Positions 55,008 through 62,914 are shown, counted from the stretch's first letter. The stretch is DNA of 64,000 bases from Parvibaculum sp. (GCA_002694985.1 NZNS01000007.1:107189-171188), one strand, 5' to 3'. A program made the numbers and translations. Notes: generated from the sequence alone by a model not told the origin.

Positions 55008-55052
55008 CTCCGAAGGCAGAGGTCGCACGTTCGAATCGTGCCGGGTGCGCCA
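55008..55052 (+). repeat. Attachment site: 3' half of tRNA-Arg(CCG), right ICE boundary
   Basis: The 45 nt read as the anticodon loop CTCCGAA (anticodon CCG), anticodon-stem 3' arm GGCAG, variable loop, a perfect T-arm GCACG-TTCGAAT-CGTGC, acceptor 3' strand CGGGTGC, a discriminator G and an encoded CCA. Immediately upstream the sequence cannot complete the anticodon, D or acceptor stems. This is what a tyrosine integrase that recombines in the anticodon loop leaves at the distal end. The intact tRNA-Arg should be at the other end of the ICE, left of this window. Confidence 0.85.
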
Positions 55053-55107
55053 TTCCTTAGGAATTGGCACCCTCTTCACGGATAAAGAAGTTCGAACTTC
55101 GCTCGAA

Positions 55108-55121
55108 CGGGTGCGCCATTC
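55108..55121 (+). repeat. Second copy of the tRNA-Arg end (14-bp direct repeat)
   Basis: CGGGTGCGCCATTC at 55108-55121 is identical to 55042-55055, 66 bp away, and is preceded by TTCGAAC and TCGAAC words like a T-loop. It may be a scar of an earlier integration or deletion at the same tRNA. Confidence 0.5.
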
Positions 55122-55227
55122 TGCTTCCGCTTCTGCCCACCGTTCCCTTTATTATCCTTGCCGCCTTCTGCTTCCTGGATATGGATGCGCCCCGAAGCCT
55201 GACGGCGAGGAGGGTCAAAATGCGAAA

Positions 55228-55255
55228 CGCCGCCCCCCTTATCCGGGAGGCGGCG
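55228..55255 (-). terminator. Terminator of the aldehyde dehydrogenase gene
   Basis: An 11-bp stem with one mismatch, CGCCGCCCCCC (55228-55238) with GGGAGGCGGCG (55245-55255), 25 nt past the stop codon on the minus strand, followed there by a T-rich run (TTTCGCATTTT). Confidence 0.75.
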
Positions 55256-55279
55256 CAATTTTGCGCAGGTTTGCCCTGT

Positions 55280-56683
55280 TTATTTCGCCATATTGATGAT
55301 CTTGAGCTGGGTAAACTCGGCGAGGCCTTCTTCACCGAGCTCCGTTCCCAGGCCCGAAAAGCGCGAACCGCCGAAAGGAATGTTTGGCGCAAGATCGGCA
55401 TGCTTGTTGATCCAGACGCTGCCTGATTCCATTTTTGTCGCAAGCTCGTAAGCTTTCGCCTGGTCGTTCGACCAGATGGAGCCGCCAAGACCGTAAGGCG
55501 AGGCATTGGCGCGAGCGATCGCGTCGTCGGGATCGGAATATTTGATGACGGGGAGGACGGGTCCGAACTGCTCCTCATCGACGAGGCGCGTACCATCCGC
55601 AATGTCGCGAACGATGGTCGGGCGAATGAAGTAGCCCTTCTCGTCCGGCACGTCGCCGCCGGCGATGACATTGCCAGTCTTTTTTGCGTCGTCGATCAGT
55701 TCCTTCACCTTGTCGAACTGCATCTTGTTTTGAAGCGGGCCGAGCTGCGTGCCCTGCTTCAGACCATCGCCGATGATGGTGTTGTTCGCGATGTTCGCAA
55801 GTTCGTCGCACATCTCGTCGTAAATTTTCTCGTGCACATAGAGCCGCTTCATCGCGATGCAGACCTGGCCCGAGTTCTGGAAGGCGCTCTGGAAGAGTTT
55901 GGGAGCCGCTTCCTTCGGGTTCACATCGTCAAGGACGATGCCCGCATCGTTGCCGCCGAGTTCGAGCGTGATGCGCTTCAGAAGCCCGGCTGCACCCGCC
56001 ATGACCTTCTGGCCGGTTGCTGTCGAGCCGGTGAAGGAGATCTTGCGCACATCGGGATGCGCGGTCAGCGCTGCGCCGAGGTCGTTATCGTCGGCGATGA
56101 TGTTGACGACACCGGCAGGCACGATGTCCTTGATGAGTTCGCCGAGTTTCAGCGATGTGAGCGGCGTCGTCGGTGCGGGCTTCAGCACGACCGTATTGCC
56201 CGCAAGGAGCGCCGGCGGAAGCTTGAACGCCATCAGGAGTATGGGGAAGTTCCAGGGGACGATGGCGCCGATCACGCCAAGCGGACGGCGATGCGCCTCG
56301 ACTTTCTTGCCTTCGCTATCCTCAATGATCTTCACCGGGAGATCGAGCATGGTGAAATAGCGGAAGAAAGCTGCTGTGCCATAGACTTCGCCGGTCGCAT
56401 CGCCGATGGGCTTGCCCTGTTCCTGCGTCAGCAGGCGCGCGAGATCGGCCGCATTTGCTTCGATTGCATCTGCAATTGCACTCAGTACCTTCTTGCGTTC
56501 GCCGATGGGCGTTGCCGACCATGCGGGGAATGCCGCCTTGGCAGCAGCGACCGCCTCGTTCAACTGGGCTTCCGATGCGCGGGGGCAGGAAGCGACGGTT
56601 TCCTCCGTTGCCGGATTGATCACATCGGAGGACTTCGCTCCGGCAATCAGTTTGCCACCAATGAGAAGCTTGTATTCGCTCAT
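55280..56683 (-). CDS. NAD(P)-dependent aldehyde dehydrogenase
   Basis: A 467-residue ALDH-superfamily enzyme that oxidises an aldehyde to the acid. Active-site residues are in place: N145 in PWNFP, K168 in VLKPAP, E241 in LELGGN and the catalytic C275 in GQVCIA; NAD motif FTGSTATG. AGGGAGAAAC precedes the ATG. A hairpin GCTCCG-TTGAC-CGGAGC lies in its leader (56704-56720). With the thiolase and MerR regulator upstream on the same strand it suggests a small catabolic unit; the substrate cannot be read. Confidence 0.92.
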   Translation of the reverse strand: MSEYKLLIGGKLIAGAKSSDVINPATEETVASCPRASEAQLNEAVAAAKAAFPAWSATPIGERKKVLSAIADAIEANAADLARLLTQEQGKPIGDATGEVYGTAAFFRYFTMLDLPVKIIEDSEGKKVEAHRRPLGVIGAIVPWNFPILLMAFKLPPALLAGNTVVLKPAPTTPLTSLKLGELIKDIVPAGVVNIIADDNDLGAALTAHPDVRKISFTGSTATGQKVMAGAAGLLKRITLELGGNDAGIVLDDVNPKEAAPKLFQSAFQNSGQVCIAMKRLYVHEKIYDEMCDELANIANNTIIGDGLKQGTQLGPLQNKMQFDKVKELIDDAKKTGNVIAGGDVPDEKGYFIRPTIVRDIADGTRLVDEEQFGPVLPVIKYSDPDDAIARANASPYGLGGSIWSNDQAKAYELATKMESGSVWINKHADLAPNIPFGGSRFSGLGTELGEEGLAEFTQLKIINMAK

Positions 56684-56733
56684 CCTTCTGTTTCTCCCTG
56701 TGAGCTCCGTTGACCGGAGCGTCTCATGAATAA

Positions 56734-56762
56734 GGCCGGGCGCAGCTTATCCGCACCCGGCC
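56734..56762 (-). terminator. Hairpin terminator between the MerR gene and the ALDH gene
   Basis: GGCCGGGCGC / GCACCCGGCC stem (one mismatch) with a 9-nt loop, followed on the minus strand by TTATTC. It probably ends the MerR transcript so that ALDH has its own promoter. Confidence 0.6.
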
Positions 56763-56787
56763 CATTTGACGATTGGATATCGCGAGT

Positions 56788-57201
56788 TCAATGCGTACCG
56801 GTACGGAGCGACTGTTCTGCGGGCCGGGGACGCGACGCGACGATGGCATCGCCACTAAACCGCGCACATGCCTCTTCCAGCTGGCCAATCTGATGGTCGA
56901 CCCGGGCGCGCTGGGCCCTGGCGGCGGCGAGACGCTTCTGAAAGAAAGAAAACGCAAGACGGTTCTGCTCCTCGCAGCTTCCACCACTCTGATAGAGGTC
57001 GAGAATCTGACGGATTTCATAAAGCGTCAGCCCCAGGTCGCGCCCGCGGAGAATGAGCTTGAGGCGAGCACGATCGCGCCTCGAATAAAGCCGCGTCTGC
57101 CCCTTGCGTTCGGGCTCGATCAGCCCCTTTTCCTCGTAGAAACGGAGCGTACGATGCGTAATGTTGAATTCGTTGGCAAGGTCGGTGATCGTGTAGGTCA
57201 T
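56788..57201 (-). CDS. MerR-family regulator (LiuR-like)
   Basis: A 137-residue protein: N-terminal MerR winged HTH starting YTITDLANEFNITHRTLRFYEEKGLI, the RLYSRRDRARLKLILRGRDLGLTLYEI segment, then a coiled-coil dimerisation helix. No CxnC metal site is visible, so an organic or acyl-CoA ligand is more likely; sequence is closest in style to LiuR regulators of branched-chain or fatty acyl-CoA catabolism. It follows the thiolase gene by 66 nt on the same strand. Confidence 0.88.
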   Translation of the reverse strand: MTYTITDLANEFNITHRTLRFYEEKGLIEPERKGQTRLYSRRDRARLKLILRGRDLGLTLYEIRQILDLYQSGGSCEEQNRLAFSFFQKRLAAARAQRARVDHQIGQLEEACARFSGDAIVASRPRPAEQSLRTGTH

Positions 57202-57267
57202 TGAAAAGCAAACCTCCGACGGATGAGGCGAAGGCCACGGCGAGCCGCAACCTTCGCCGGTTCGTTG

Positions 57268-58512
57268 TTACTGCATGCGTTCGATGATGACGGCCGGCGC
57301 CATGCCGCCCGCGGCGCACATGGTCACGAGACCGTAGCGCTTGTCCTGGCGCTCGAGCTCGTCGAGCACCGTGCCGATGAGGATGGAGCCGGTGGCACCG
57401 ATCGGATGACCGAGGGCGCAGGCGCCACCGTTCACGTTCACCTTGTCGCGGTCGAGCTTCAGGTCGCGGATGAACTTTTCGGCAACGACGGCAAAAGCCT
57501 CGTTGATTTCCCACAGGTCGATGTCGTCGACCTTGAGCCCGGCCTTTTCAAGCACCTTCCGCGCGGCGGGCACCGGCGCGTTGAGCATCAAGGTCGGGCA
57601 ATCGCCCATGTTGGCGGTTGCGACAATGCGCGCACGCGGCTTCAGGCCGTTCTTGTCGGCATACTGCTTCGAGGCAAGCAGGATCGCCGCGGCACCATCC
57701 ACGACACCCGACGAGTTGCCGGCGTGGTGGATATGGTTGAACTTCTCGAGCTGCGGATACTTCTGGCGGATGAGATCGCCATAGGTCGTGCCCTGCTCGT
57801 CGACGGGGATACCGGCCCAGGCTTCGAAGGTCGCCTTCAGTTTACCGAGACCTTCAAGCGTCGTGTCCGGGCGAGGGAATTCTTCGTGATCCAGCGCGAC
57901 GGAGCCGTCTTCATTGTAGACGGTGACGAGCGACTTGCTGAAACGGCCTTCCTCGATGGCTTTCGCCGCACGCTGCTGCGAGGTGAGGGCGAGTTCGTCC
58001 ACCGCCTTGCGGTCGATGCCTTCGAGGGTTGCAACCGCATCGGCGCAGACACCCTGCTGGGATTGCGGGTGCTGTTTGCGCAGATGCAGGTTGCCGGCAT
58101 CCATCATCGGCGGTGTCTTCGGATCGGCGGTGGCGGAGGTGTAGCTCATCATCTCCGTGCCGCCCGCGATCACGAGATCTTCCATGCCGGACATGATCTG
58201 CGCCGCCGCCAGGTTGACGGCTGTGATGCCCGAACCGCAGAAGCGATCGAGGGTCACGCCCGAGGCCCTGATGTCATAGCCCGCGTCGAGCGCGGCCATG
58301 CGGCCCATATCGCCGCCCTGGGCGCCGCGCTGGGACGAGGTGCCCCAGATGACATCTTCAACGTCGGCGGTCTTGATGTCGTTGCGTTCGGCAAGCGCGC
58401 CGAGCACCGTGCGCGCAAGGTGCTGGGGGTGAAGATGTGCGAGCGAGCCCTTGCCCACCTTGCCGATGCCGCGCGGTGTGCGGCAAGCGTCGATGATATA
58501 TGCGTCAGACAT
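57268..58512 (-). CDS. Acetyl-CoA C-acyltransferase (thiolase)
   Basis: A 414-residue thiolase. The catalytic triad is visible: C92 in DRFCGSG, H369 in ALGHPIGATGS, and C399 in TMCAAGG; length is normal. It performs thiolytic cleavage of 3-ketoacyl-CoA (beta-oxidation) or the reverse condensation. AGGGAGAAAT precedes the ATG. Neighbours are a MerR gene downstream and the remains of an alcohol dehydrogenase upstream, consistent with a former alcohol/acid degradation cluster. Confidence 0.93.
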   Translation of the reverse strand: MSDAYIIDACRTPRGIGKVGKGSLAHLHPQHLARTVLGALAERNDIKTADVEDVIWGTSSQRGAQGGDMGRMAALDAGYDIRASGVTLDRFCGSGITAVNLAAAQIMSGMEDLVIAGGTEMMSYTSATADPKTPPMMDAGNLHLRKQHPQSQQGVCADAVATLEGIDRKAVDELALTSQQRAAKAIEEGRFSKSLVTVYNEDGSVALDHEEFPRPDTTLEGLGKLKATFEAWAGIPVDEQGTTYGDLIRQKYPQLEKFNHIHHAGNSSGVVDGAAAILLASKQYADKNGLKPRARIVATANMGDCPTLMLNAPVPAARKVLEKAGLKVDDIDLWEINEAFAVVAEKFIRDLKLDRDKVNVNGGACALGHPIGATGSILIGTVLDELERQDKRYGLVTMCAAGGMAPAVIIERMQ

Positions 58513-58556
58513 TCGTATTTCTCCCTGGATAGATGTTCTGCTTGTTCAAATCGATT

Positions 58557-58867
58557 TTATTGCTTGCCCGTGAGCAGCACCACCTTGACGCATTTGCCTT
58601 CATGCTGATCGGCAATGGCGCGGTTGATCTCGCTCAGTGGGTAGGTTTTGACGAGCATGTCGTCTTTTCGACAATACCGGAGCCTCATGACAGAAGACCG
58701 CCGGGGGTGCGACGGTCGAGGTCGCCTTGAAAACGAGGTTGGTATGGCTAAAGACCGCCCCCCACCACGCGGACGAGAATCTCGTCTTTGCGGGGCTCGT
58801 CGATCTTGATCTCATCACGCATGAAATCCGCCTCGGTCGCATGTGCGACCGCCACCGTAATCTTCAT
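58557..58867 (-). pseudogene. Zinc alcohol dehydrogenase remnant (internal deletion)
   Basis: From ATG 58867 the frame reads MKITVAVAHATEADFMRDEI, DEPRKDEILVRVVGGGL then a stop where the family has GLCHTDLVFK; the next frame continues SHTNLVFK and AVFCHEAPVL (compare AVLGHE). Close after it, a third frame gives MLVKTYPLSEINRAIADQHE and KCVKVVL, the normal C-terminus. So only about 60 N-terminal and 33 C-terminal residues of a protein of about 370 remain. The family is the aryl/benzyl-type NAD-dependent alcohol dehydrogenase, inferred from end sequences. Confidence 0.85.
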
Positions 58868-58922
58868 CCTCCGCCTCCCTGATCCCGCTGCTTACGGGTT
58901 ATTTTTGATGGCGCGTTTAAAA

Positions 58923-58942
58923 ATTTAAATCTACATTTAAAT
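58923..58942. promoter_or_regulatory. Twin ATTTAAAT palindromes (candidate TetR operator)
   Basis: Two perfect 8-bp palindromes ATTTAAAT at 58923-58930 and 58935-58942, 12 bp apart centre to centre, in the gap between the dead alcohol dehydrogenase gene and the divergent TetR gene (start 58973). Confidence 0.5.
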
Positions 58943-58972
58943 CGAAAAAGCGACGGAAGCAAGGAGACCTTT

Positions 58973-59623
58973 GTGAAGGCTCAGGAGAAGGGGAAGGCGC
59001 GCGCCGCCCCGCCAAGGCCTGCGGTGCGAGATCTGCTGCTGGAGGCGGCCAGCGCGGTGATGAGCGAACGGCAGTCCATCGACGTGCCGCTTACCGACAT
59101 TGCGGCGCGTGCTGAAGTGAACGTGGCGCTGGTAAGCTATTATTTCGGCGGCAAGGATGGGCTCTTGCTGGCGCTTGCCAAACGCGACGCCACCATGGCG
59201 CTGGGAGAGCTCGACCGGCTTCTGTCCCTCAATATCAGCCCGGCGGAAAAGCTGAGACGGCATATCAGCGGCGTTATCAGGACGTTTTTTCTGCGCCCCT
59301 ATCTCTACCGGCTGCTGGCGGCGCTCATGCGCGACAGCTCGGAGGAGAATGCCCGGGAAATTGCAACCTTCTTTGCCGAACCGCTGGCGCGGACGGCAAA
59401 AGAGCTGATGGAAGCCGGCATCGCCGATGGCACAATCCGCCCTATCGACCCGGAACTCTTCTATATAGCCGCCCTCGGCGCCTGCGAACAGATATTCGCC
59501 AACCGGTCGATACTCAAATTTGTGCATGGCGTTGAGGAACTCGACGAGGCATTGCAGAAGCGCTATGCGGATGTCGTGCTCGAAGTGCTGATGCATGGCT
59601 ATCTGGCGCCGCGCGAGACCTGA
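58973..59623 (+). CDS. TetR-family regulator
   Basis: A 216-residue repressor. HTH at about residues 33-65: DVPLTDIAARAEVNVALVSYYFGGKDGLL. The C-terminal domain is helical (FFLRPYLYRLLAALMRD, FYIAALGACEQIFANRSIL), of the type that binds fatty acyl or similar ligands. Start is GTG 58973 with AAGGAGACC upstream. It is divergent from the alcohol dehydrogenase remnant and so probably once controlled the dehydrogenase-thiolase cluster. Confidence 0.88.
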   Translation: MKAQEKGKARAAPPRPAVRDLLLEAASAVMSERQSIDVPLTDIAARAEVNVALVSYYFGGKDGLLLALAKRDATMALGELDRLLSLNISPAEKLRRHISGVIRTFFLRPYLYRLLAALMRDSSEENAREIATFFAEPLARTAKELMEAGIADGTIRPIDPELFYIAALGACEQIFANRSILKFVHGVEELDEALQKRYADVVLEVLMHGYLAPRET

Positions 59624-59838
59624 CTGCTCTCAAGCAATACGACCCGAGGCCAGGATTGCGGTGTAGTTGCAGCTTTCCAGAAGCCAGTGCAACTGGACAA
59701 GATCACCGATTTCCTGCGTTCCGCTTTAGGACAGGTCGATGCAGCCTGAACTACAAAACTCTTAATCTACCAAGACCGACTCTTTTAACCTGTTGAAAAC
59801 TGCCAGGTTCAACCTAACCTCTATTGACGAGGTCAGGT

Positions 59839-60276
59839 ATGATCAAGTTTGCAGTCAAATCACTGGTAGTGCTGGTTCTGGTAGGCCATGCAATGAAACT
59901 CGCGGATCCCGCAGAGCCGGGCATGGACGGGCCACGCTTTATACCGGCAACCTATGCCGAAGGAGCGCCTCTTCCCGAGCGTGACGTTACACGCGACCTT
60001 TCGACCCTTACCAATGTGCAGATCGTGGTGTCGCGCACGGCGCGCGATGCAACCGGCTTTTGCGAGCGGGAACCTTTAGCCTGCCAGTCCGGGCGGCAAC
60101 TTCTGGTGCAGCTCGCAACGGGCGTCCGCGACATGGCTGCCAGCCTTGCAGGCTGGGCCGAGGAAGACGAGTCCGCGACCGCTCGGATAGAGGAAGAATA
60201 TCGTCCTCTCAAGGCGTACAGCGGAAACTATCCAATACTCCCCGAGGCACCGCCAGTACGCAGCAACAGCCTTTAA
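59839..60276 (+). CDS. Small exported protein, DUF5330-like
   Basis: A 145-residue protein with an N-terminal hydrophobic segment (about 4-17) and a central FCEREPLACQSGRQ motif resembling the FCxRxPxAC pattern of DUF5330 proteins of alphaproteobacteria. The ATG at 59839 follows GAGGT. Function unknown, probably periplasmic. Confidence 0.6.
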   Translation: MIKFAVKSLVVLVLVGHAMKLADPAEPGMDGPRFIPATYAEGAPLPERDVTRDLSTLTNVQIVVSRTARDATGFCEREPLACQSGRQLLVQLATGVRDMAASLAGWAEEDESATARIEEEYRPLKAYSGNYPILPEAPPVRSNSL

Positions 60277-60312
60277 AATTTCTACAATCAGGAAAAGTAC
60301 CGCAAGCGCCGG

Positions 60313-60816
60313 CTAGTTGCGGGCATTGCTCGCCGCAAGATCGCGCAAGGACCGCTCGAGCCGGTCGGCCATCTCAGGCATTTCCCGCTTCAAGGCATCA
60401 ATCCTGCGCAACATGCTTTTGGCTGTCAGGTAGGCAACACTGAAACGACGGCTTACCTGCGAAGCCGTCAGGTTCTGATTGCGAATTTGGGTTGCGTAAA
60501 ACAACTTGACCCAAGCCGACACCGGAAGACGCGACCGATGCAGCTGTGTACCGGAAGTAACGCTATACTGGCAGCGCCTGCAGGCTTTGCAGGTCCACAA
60601 ACCAGGCCGGGTTGTGAGGCGGCTCGCTGCGCCCTTCGCGTTACATCGCATACAAACCGGCCCATCCGGCCAGCGCGCGCTTTCCAGAAGCCCTCTGCAG
60701 AACTCCTCCGACTCCAGCATTTCGCCCACTGAGGGTGAGCGGCCTGACGCCTTCGATGATGCTCCATCCTGGCGGGCAGAATATGCGGGCTGTGCGTAAT
60801 AGGGCTCGTGGGACAT
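60313..60816 (-). CDS. IS1595-type zinc-ribbon/HTH protein without transposase core
   Basis: A 167-residue protein. Residues about 55-90 form a zinc ribbon (CMRCN ... WTCKACRRCQYSVTSGT) as at the N-terminus of IS1595 transposases; residues about 95-145 form the following helical HTH-like part (AWVKLFYATQIRNQNLTASQ, FSVAYLTAKSMLRRI). The DDE/DDN catalytic domain of a full transposase (about 300 residues in total) is absent and I see no flanking inverted repeats. It is either a domesticated DNA-binding protein or a remnant. Confidence 0.7.
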   Translation of the reverse strand: MSHEPYYAQPAYSARQDGASSKASGRSPSVGEMLESEEFCRGLLESARWPDGPVCMRCNAKGAASRLTTRPGLWTCKACRRCQYSVTSGTQLHRSRLPVSAWVKLFYATQIRNQNLTASQVSRRFSVAYLTAKSMLRRIDALKREMPEMADRLERSLRDLAASNARN

Positions 60817-61228
60817 CGTTCACTCGTTTGCCGTTCCTGAAGAGGATGAATGGAAAGTCCCGGGACCAGCGTTACATAGGGTTCGGTATTCCGTAAGCCA
60901 CAGAGAGAACAATCGGCGAGAACAACCGGCGTCGGCGGCCGAGGAGTTTCGCTTCTACAATTCCCCCGAAGCCTGGGGCGGCTCGTGAGGCTACCGGATG
61001 TGCAAACGCGCCACTTTCTCCTCAACCTGCTCTCAAGCCTGCCTGACTCAGATAATGAACGTATGGCTCGATCAAACGTTCCCAGCGCGTCACGGCATCA
61101 GGAAAATGTCCGGCATTAAAGCTGCCCGTCGGTTCCAAATAAATTCTCCCTCCTTGCAACGGAATCGAACAATCAACGTTATCGCCACAAGTCTTGCTGT
61201 TTCTACTGTTCGATGAGGAATTCAAACA
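60817..61228. other. 412-nt stretch with at most a tiny minus-strand ORF
   Basis: No confident gene. On the minus strand a 38-residue frame (61022-61138) starts with TTG about 10 nt after a strong AGGAGG (near 61150) and reads EPTGSFNAGHFPDAVTRWER then IEPYVHYLSQAG; it could be a short protein but I recognise no family. Confidence 0.35.
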
Positions 61229-61501
61229 ATGAGCGCTATCTCCGAGATGACCCAGCGCAAATGGGAACGGCGTCTTCGCTCATTCTGGATCGTTGGCGGC
61301 CTTGTCTTTTTCGGCGGCATCCTCGTTGCGAGACCATTGACGGAGTCATTCGAAGCGATGCGCTGGTTCATACCGTTCGCAATCGTGTCGCTCTTCTCGG
61401 CTCTTGCGATAAGCGGGTTGATCTGGCTGATGCTGCAGATTGCGCTTGCACATCGCGAAAGAGACGAGGCTGTCCGATCCAGGCCGGCTGGCGTCAGGTA
61501 A
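61229..61501 (+). CDS. Small two-helix membrane protein, unknown
   Basis: A 90-residue protein with a basic N-terminus (TQRKWERRLRSF), two hydrophobic helices (about 20-36 and 46-72) and a charged C-terminus. AGGAA lies upstream of the ATG. No family recognised. It lies in a run of small envelope and stress genes. Confidence 0.6.
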   Translation: MSAISEMTQRKWERRLRSFWIVGGLVFFGGILVARPLTESFEAMRWFIPFAIVSLFSALAISGLIWLMLQIALAHRERDEAVRSRPAGVR

Positions 61502-61876
61502 TCGACACCAGCCATTCGCGTTCCTTAGTGAACTTGCCTTAGTGAGCTTGTTTGGCGCGTGGACGCCGCAGATATGCGCATCTCTCCACGGAGGACCACG
61601 CATGAAAGCATGGATTGAACCAACCCGGTGATGGACATCTGGCAAGCCATCGTTTCCAGCGACGCGTTCGACTATGCGTTACGCCTTGCAGCAGCATTCT
61701 CGTTGCCCTCGCCCTCTCGAGTCGGGCTTTTCCCGGGATGATAGAAAACCATCCGTGTACGGAGACGACTAGAGTCTGACCAGGAACCCTTTGGAACCTT
61801 CCTGCTTCCCGGCAGTTCTAATGGCATCAAACAGTCGTCATGCGCTTCGCATGCGCAACCAACAAGGTTTGGAAAC
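61502..61876. other. 375-nt gap with an EcfG-type promoter
   Basis: No real gene. An ATG at 61631 opens a 36-residue frame (DIWQAIVSSDAFDYALRLAA) that recalls the start of MgtC-type membrane proteins but stops at 61741. The right part holds the promoter at 61793-61817. Confidence 0.45.
61793..61817 (+). promoter_or_regulatory. EcfG-dependent promoter
   Basis: GGAAC (61793-61797), 17-nt spacer, GTT (61815-61817): an exact match to the GGAAC-N16/17-GTT consensus of EcfG sigma factors, 60 bp upstream of the entericidin ATG. The sigma factor itself is encoded at 62919. Confidence 0.75.
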
Positions 61877-62014
61877 ATGAGCAGAAAAATATCACTCGCA
61901 CTTCTCTTCCTGCTCGGTATCGGCGTTGCGGCGTGCAACACGGTCGCAGGCGCAGGCCAGGACATCGAGAATACGGGCGATGCCATTCAGGACGAAGCCA
62001 ACGAAGCCCGGTAA
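61877..62014 (+). CDS. Entericidin-like small lipoprotein
   Basis: A 45-residue lipoprotein: signal sequence [15 protein letters not shown] with the lipobox Cys20, then a short mature part ([20 protein letters not shown]) of the entericidin A/B family. Members are typical targets of the alphaproteobacterial general stress response. The EcfG-type promoter 60 bp upstream supports this. DUF1328 and CsbD genes follow. Confidence 0.85.
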   Translation: MSRKISLALLFLLGIGVAACNTVAGAGQDIENTGDAIQDEANEAR

Positions 62015-62043
62015 GGGCTTACCAACAACAAGGGACAGCAATC

Positions 62044-62220
62044 ATGCTTTACTGGGCAGCAGTCTTTTTTGTCATTGCGGTCATCGCAGCCGTTTTCGGT
62101 TTCGGCGGTATCGCCGCCGCATCGGCAGGTGTGGCGAAGATTCTCTTCTTTATTTTCCTCGCACTTTTCCTGGTGAGTCTCATTTTCGGCTATGCCCGCC
62201 GTCCGGGACCGCCTCGCTGA
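62044..62220 (+). CDS. DUF1328 membrane protein
   Basis: A 58-residue protein with two hydrophobic helices ([37 protein letters not shown]), the standard DUF1328/YtjA form. It starts 29 nt after the entericidin stop and is probably co-transcribed. Function unknown; often stress-induced. Confidence 0.9.
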   Translation: MLYWAAVFFVIAVIAAVFGFGGIAAASAGVAKILFFIFLALFLVSLIFGYARRPGPPR

Positions 62221-62265
62221 AAAACGACTTCGTCACTTTCACAACCAGAGTACAGGAGTTCACCC

Positions 62266-62463
62266 ATGAACTGGGATCAGATTGAAGGCAACTGGACGCA
62301 AATGAAGGGTCGCGTAAAGGAAACGTGGGGGGACATCACCGACTCCGACCTTCAGAAGATCGAAGGAAAACGAGATCGTCTCGCCGGCCTGCTTCAGGAG
62401 CGTTATGGCAAGGACAAGGAAGCCGCGGAAGAAGAAATCGACAGCTGGCTTTCGCGCCAGTAA
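62266..62463 (+). CDS. CsbD-family stress protein
   Basis: A 65-residue CsbD/YjbJ protein (MNWDQIEGNWTQMKGRVKE, GDITDSDLQKIEGKRDRLAG, RYGKDKEAAEEEID). Small, very hydrophilic, accumulates under general stress in many bacteria; biochemical function unknown. A terminator follows at 62487, ending the entericidin-DUF1328-CsbD unit. Confidence 0.92.
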   Translation: MNWDQIEGNWTQMKGRVKETWGDITDSDLQKIEGKRDRLAGLLQERYGKDKEAAEEEIDSWLSRQ

Positions 62464-62486
62464 TTGTCCGCAGCCTGAAAAATACC

Positions 62487-62518
62487 GGCCCCGGCTTCAC
62501 AGATAGCCGGGGCCAATT
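62487..62518 (+). terminator. Terminator after the CsbD gene
   Basis: Perfect 10-bp stem GGCCCCGGCT (62487-62496) with AGCCGGGGCC (62505-62514), 8-nt loop, followed by AATTTC. Confidence 0.8.
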
Positions 62519-62642
62519 TCATGCCTGACGCCGCGACCTTCGCCGACAGGGCGTGAAATCCGACCACGAAGGCTTCTATTGTGACAAAGTAAGAATGAGA
62601 GACGGCATTCCATCCGTCATCCGCTTCATGTGCGAGAATTTT

Positions 62643-62667
62643 TGAACCTTTCGCTCATTAAGCCGTT
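62643..62667 (+). promoter_or_regulatory. EcfG-type promoter of nepR-ecfG (autoregulation)
   Basis: TGAAC (62643-62647), 17-nt spacer, GTT (62665-62667): one mismatch to GGAAC-N17-GTT. It lies 62 bp upstream of the nepR ATG. Autoregulation of nepR-ecfG is usual in this pathway. Confidence 0.6.
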
Positions 62668-62728
62668 GAAATGATGAGCTTACAGTGACGCGGCCCCGGG
62701 CGCGGCCCACAGCAACGTGTTTTTTGAG

Positions 62729-62914
62729 ATGATCGATGACAGGGCGAATAACCTGCGAGGAGGCCGAGGCGAGGAATGTCGCCGGGAAACTGCCGCCCGT
62801 AGTGCGAGCTTGGGGCGCGAATTGCGGTCCCTCTACCGCCATGCCATCCAGGAACCGGTTCCTCAAGAGTTCACTGAGTTGCTTAACAAGATGCAAGCGG
62901 GCGGCGAGGACTGA
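62729..62914 (+). CDS. nepR: NepR anti-sigma factor
   Basis: A 61-residue protein whose C-terminal half RELRSLYRHAIQEPVPQEF and ELLNKM is the two-helix NepR core that clamps EcfG. The N-terminus is disordered. The start could be ATG 62729 or GTG 62717; neither has a good ribosome binding site. ecfG starts 4 nt after its stop codon. Phosphorylated PhyR pulls NepR away from EcfG. Confidence 0.85.
   Translation: MIDDRANNLRGGRGEECRRETAARSASLGRELRSLYRHAIQEPVPQEFTELLNKMQAGGED

Noticed and set aside
54985..55052. An intact tRNA at the ICE boundary
   Set aside because: The T-arm and acceptor 3' strand are fine, but the bases upstream of the anticodon loop cannot form the anticodon, D or acceptor stems; only the 3' half is present.
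57223..58608. 461-codon plus-strand frame across the thiolase gene
   Set aside because: Antisense shadow; the minus-strand thiolase has a complete catalytic triad and a ribosome binding site.
61631..61741. Possible MgtC-type gene start
   Set aside because: The resemblance is limited to about 20 residues and the frame stops after 36 codons; too weak for a feature.
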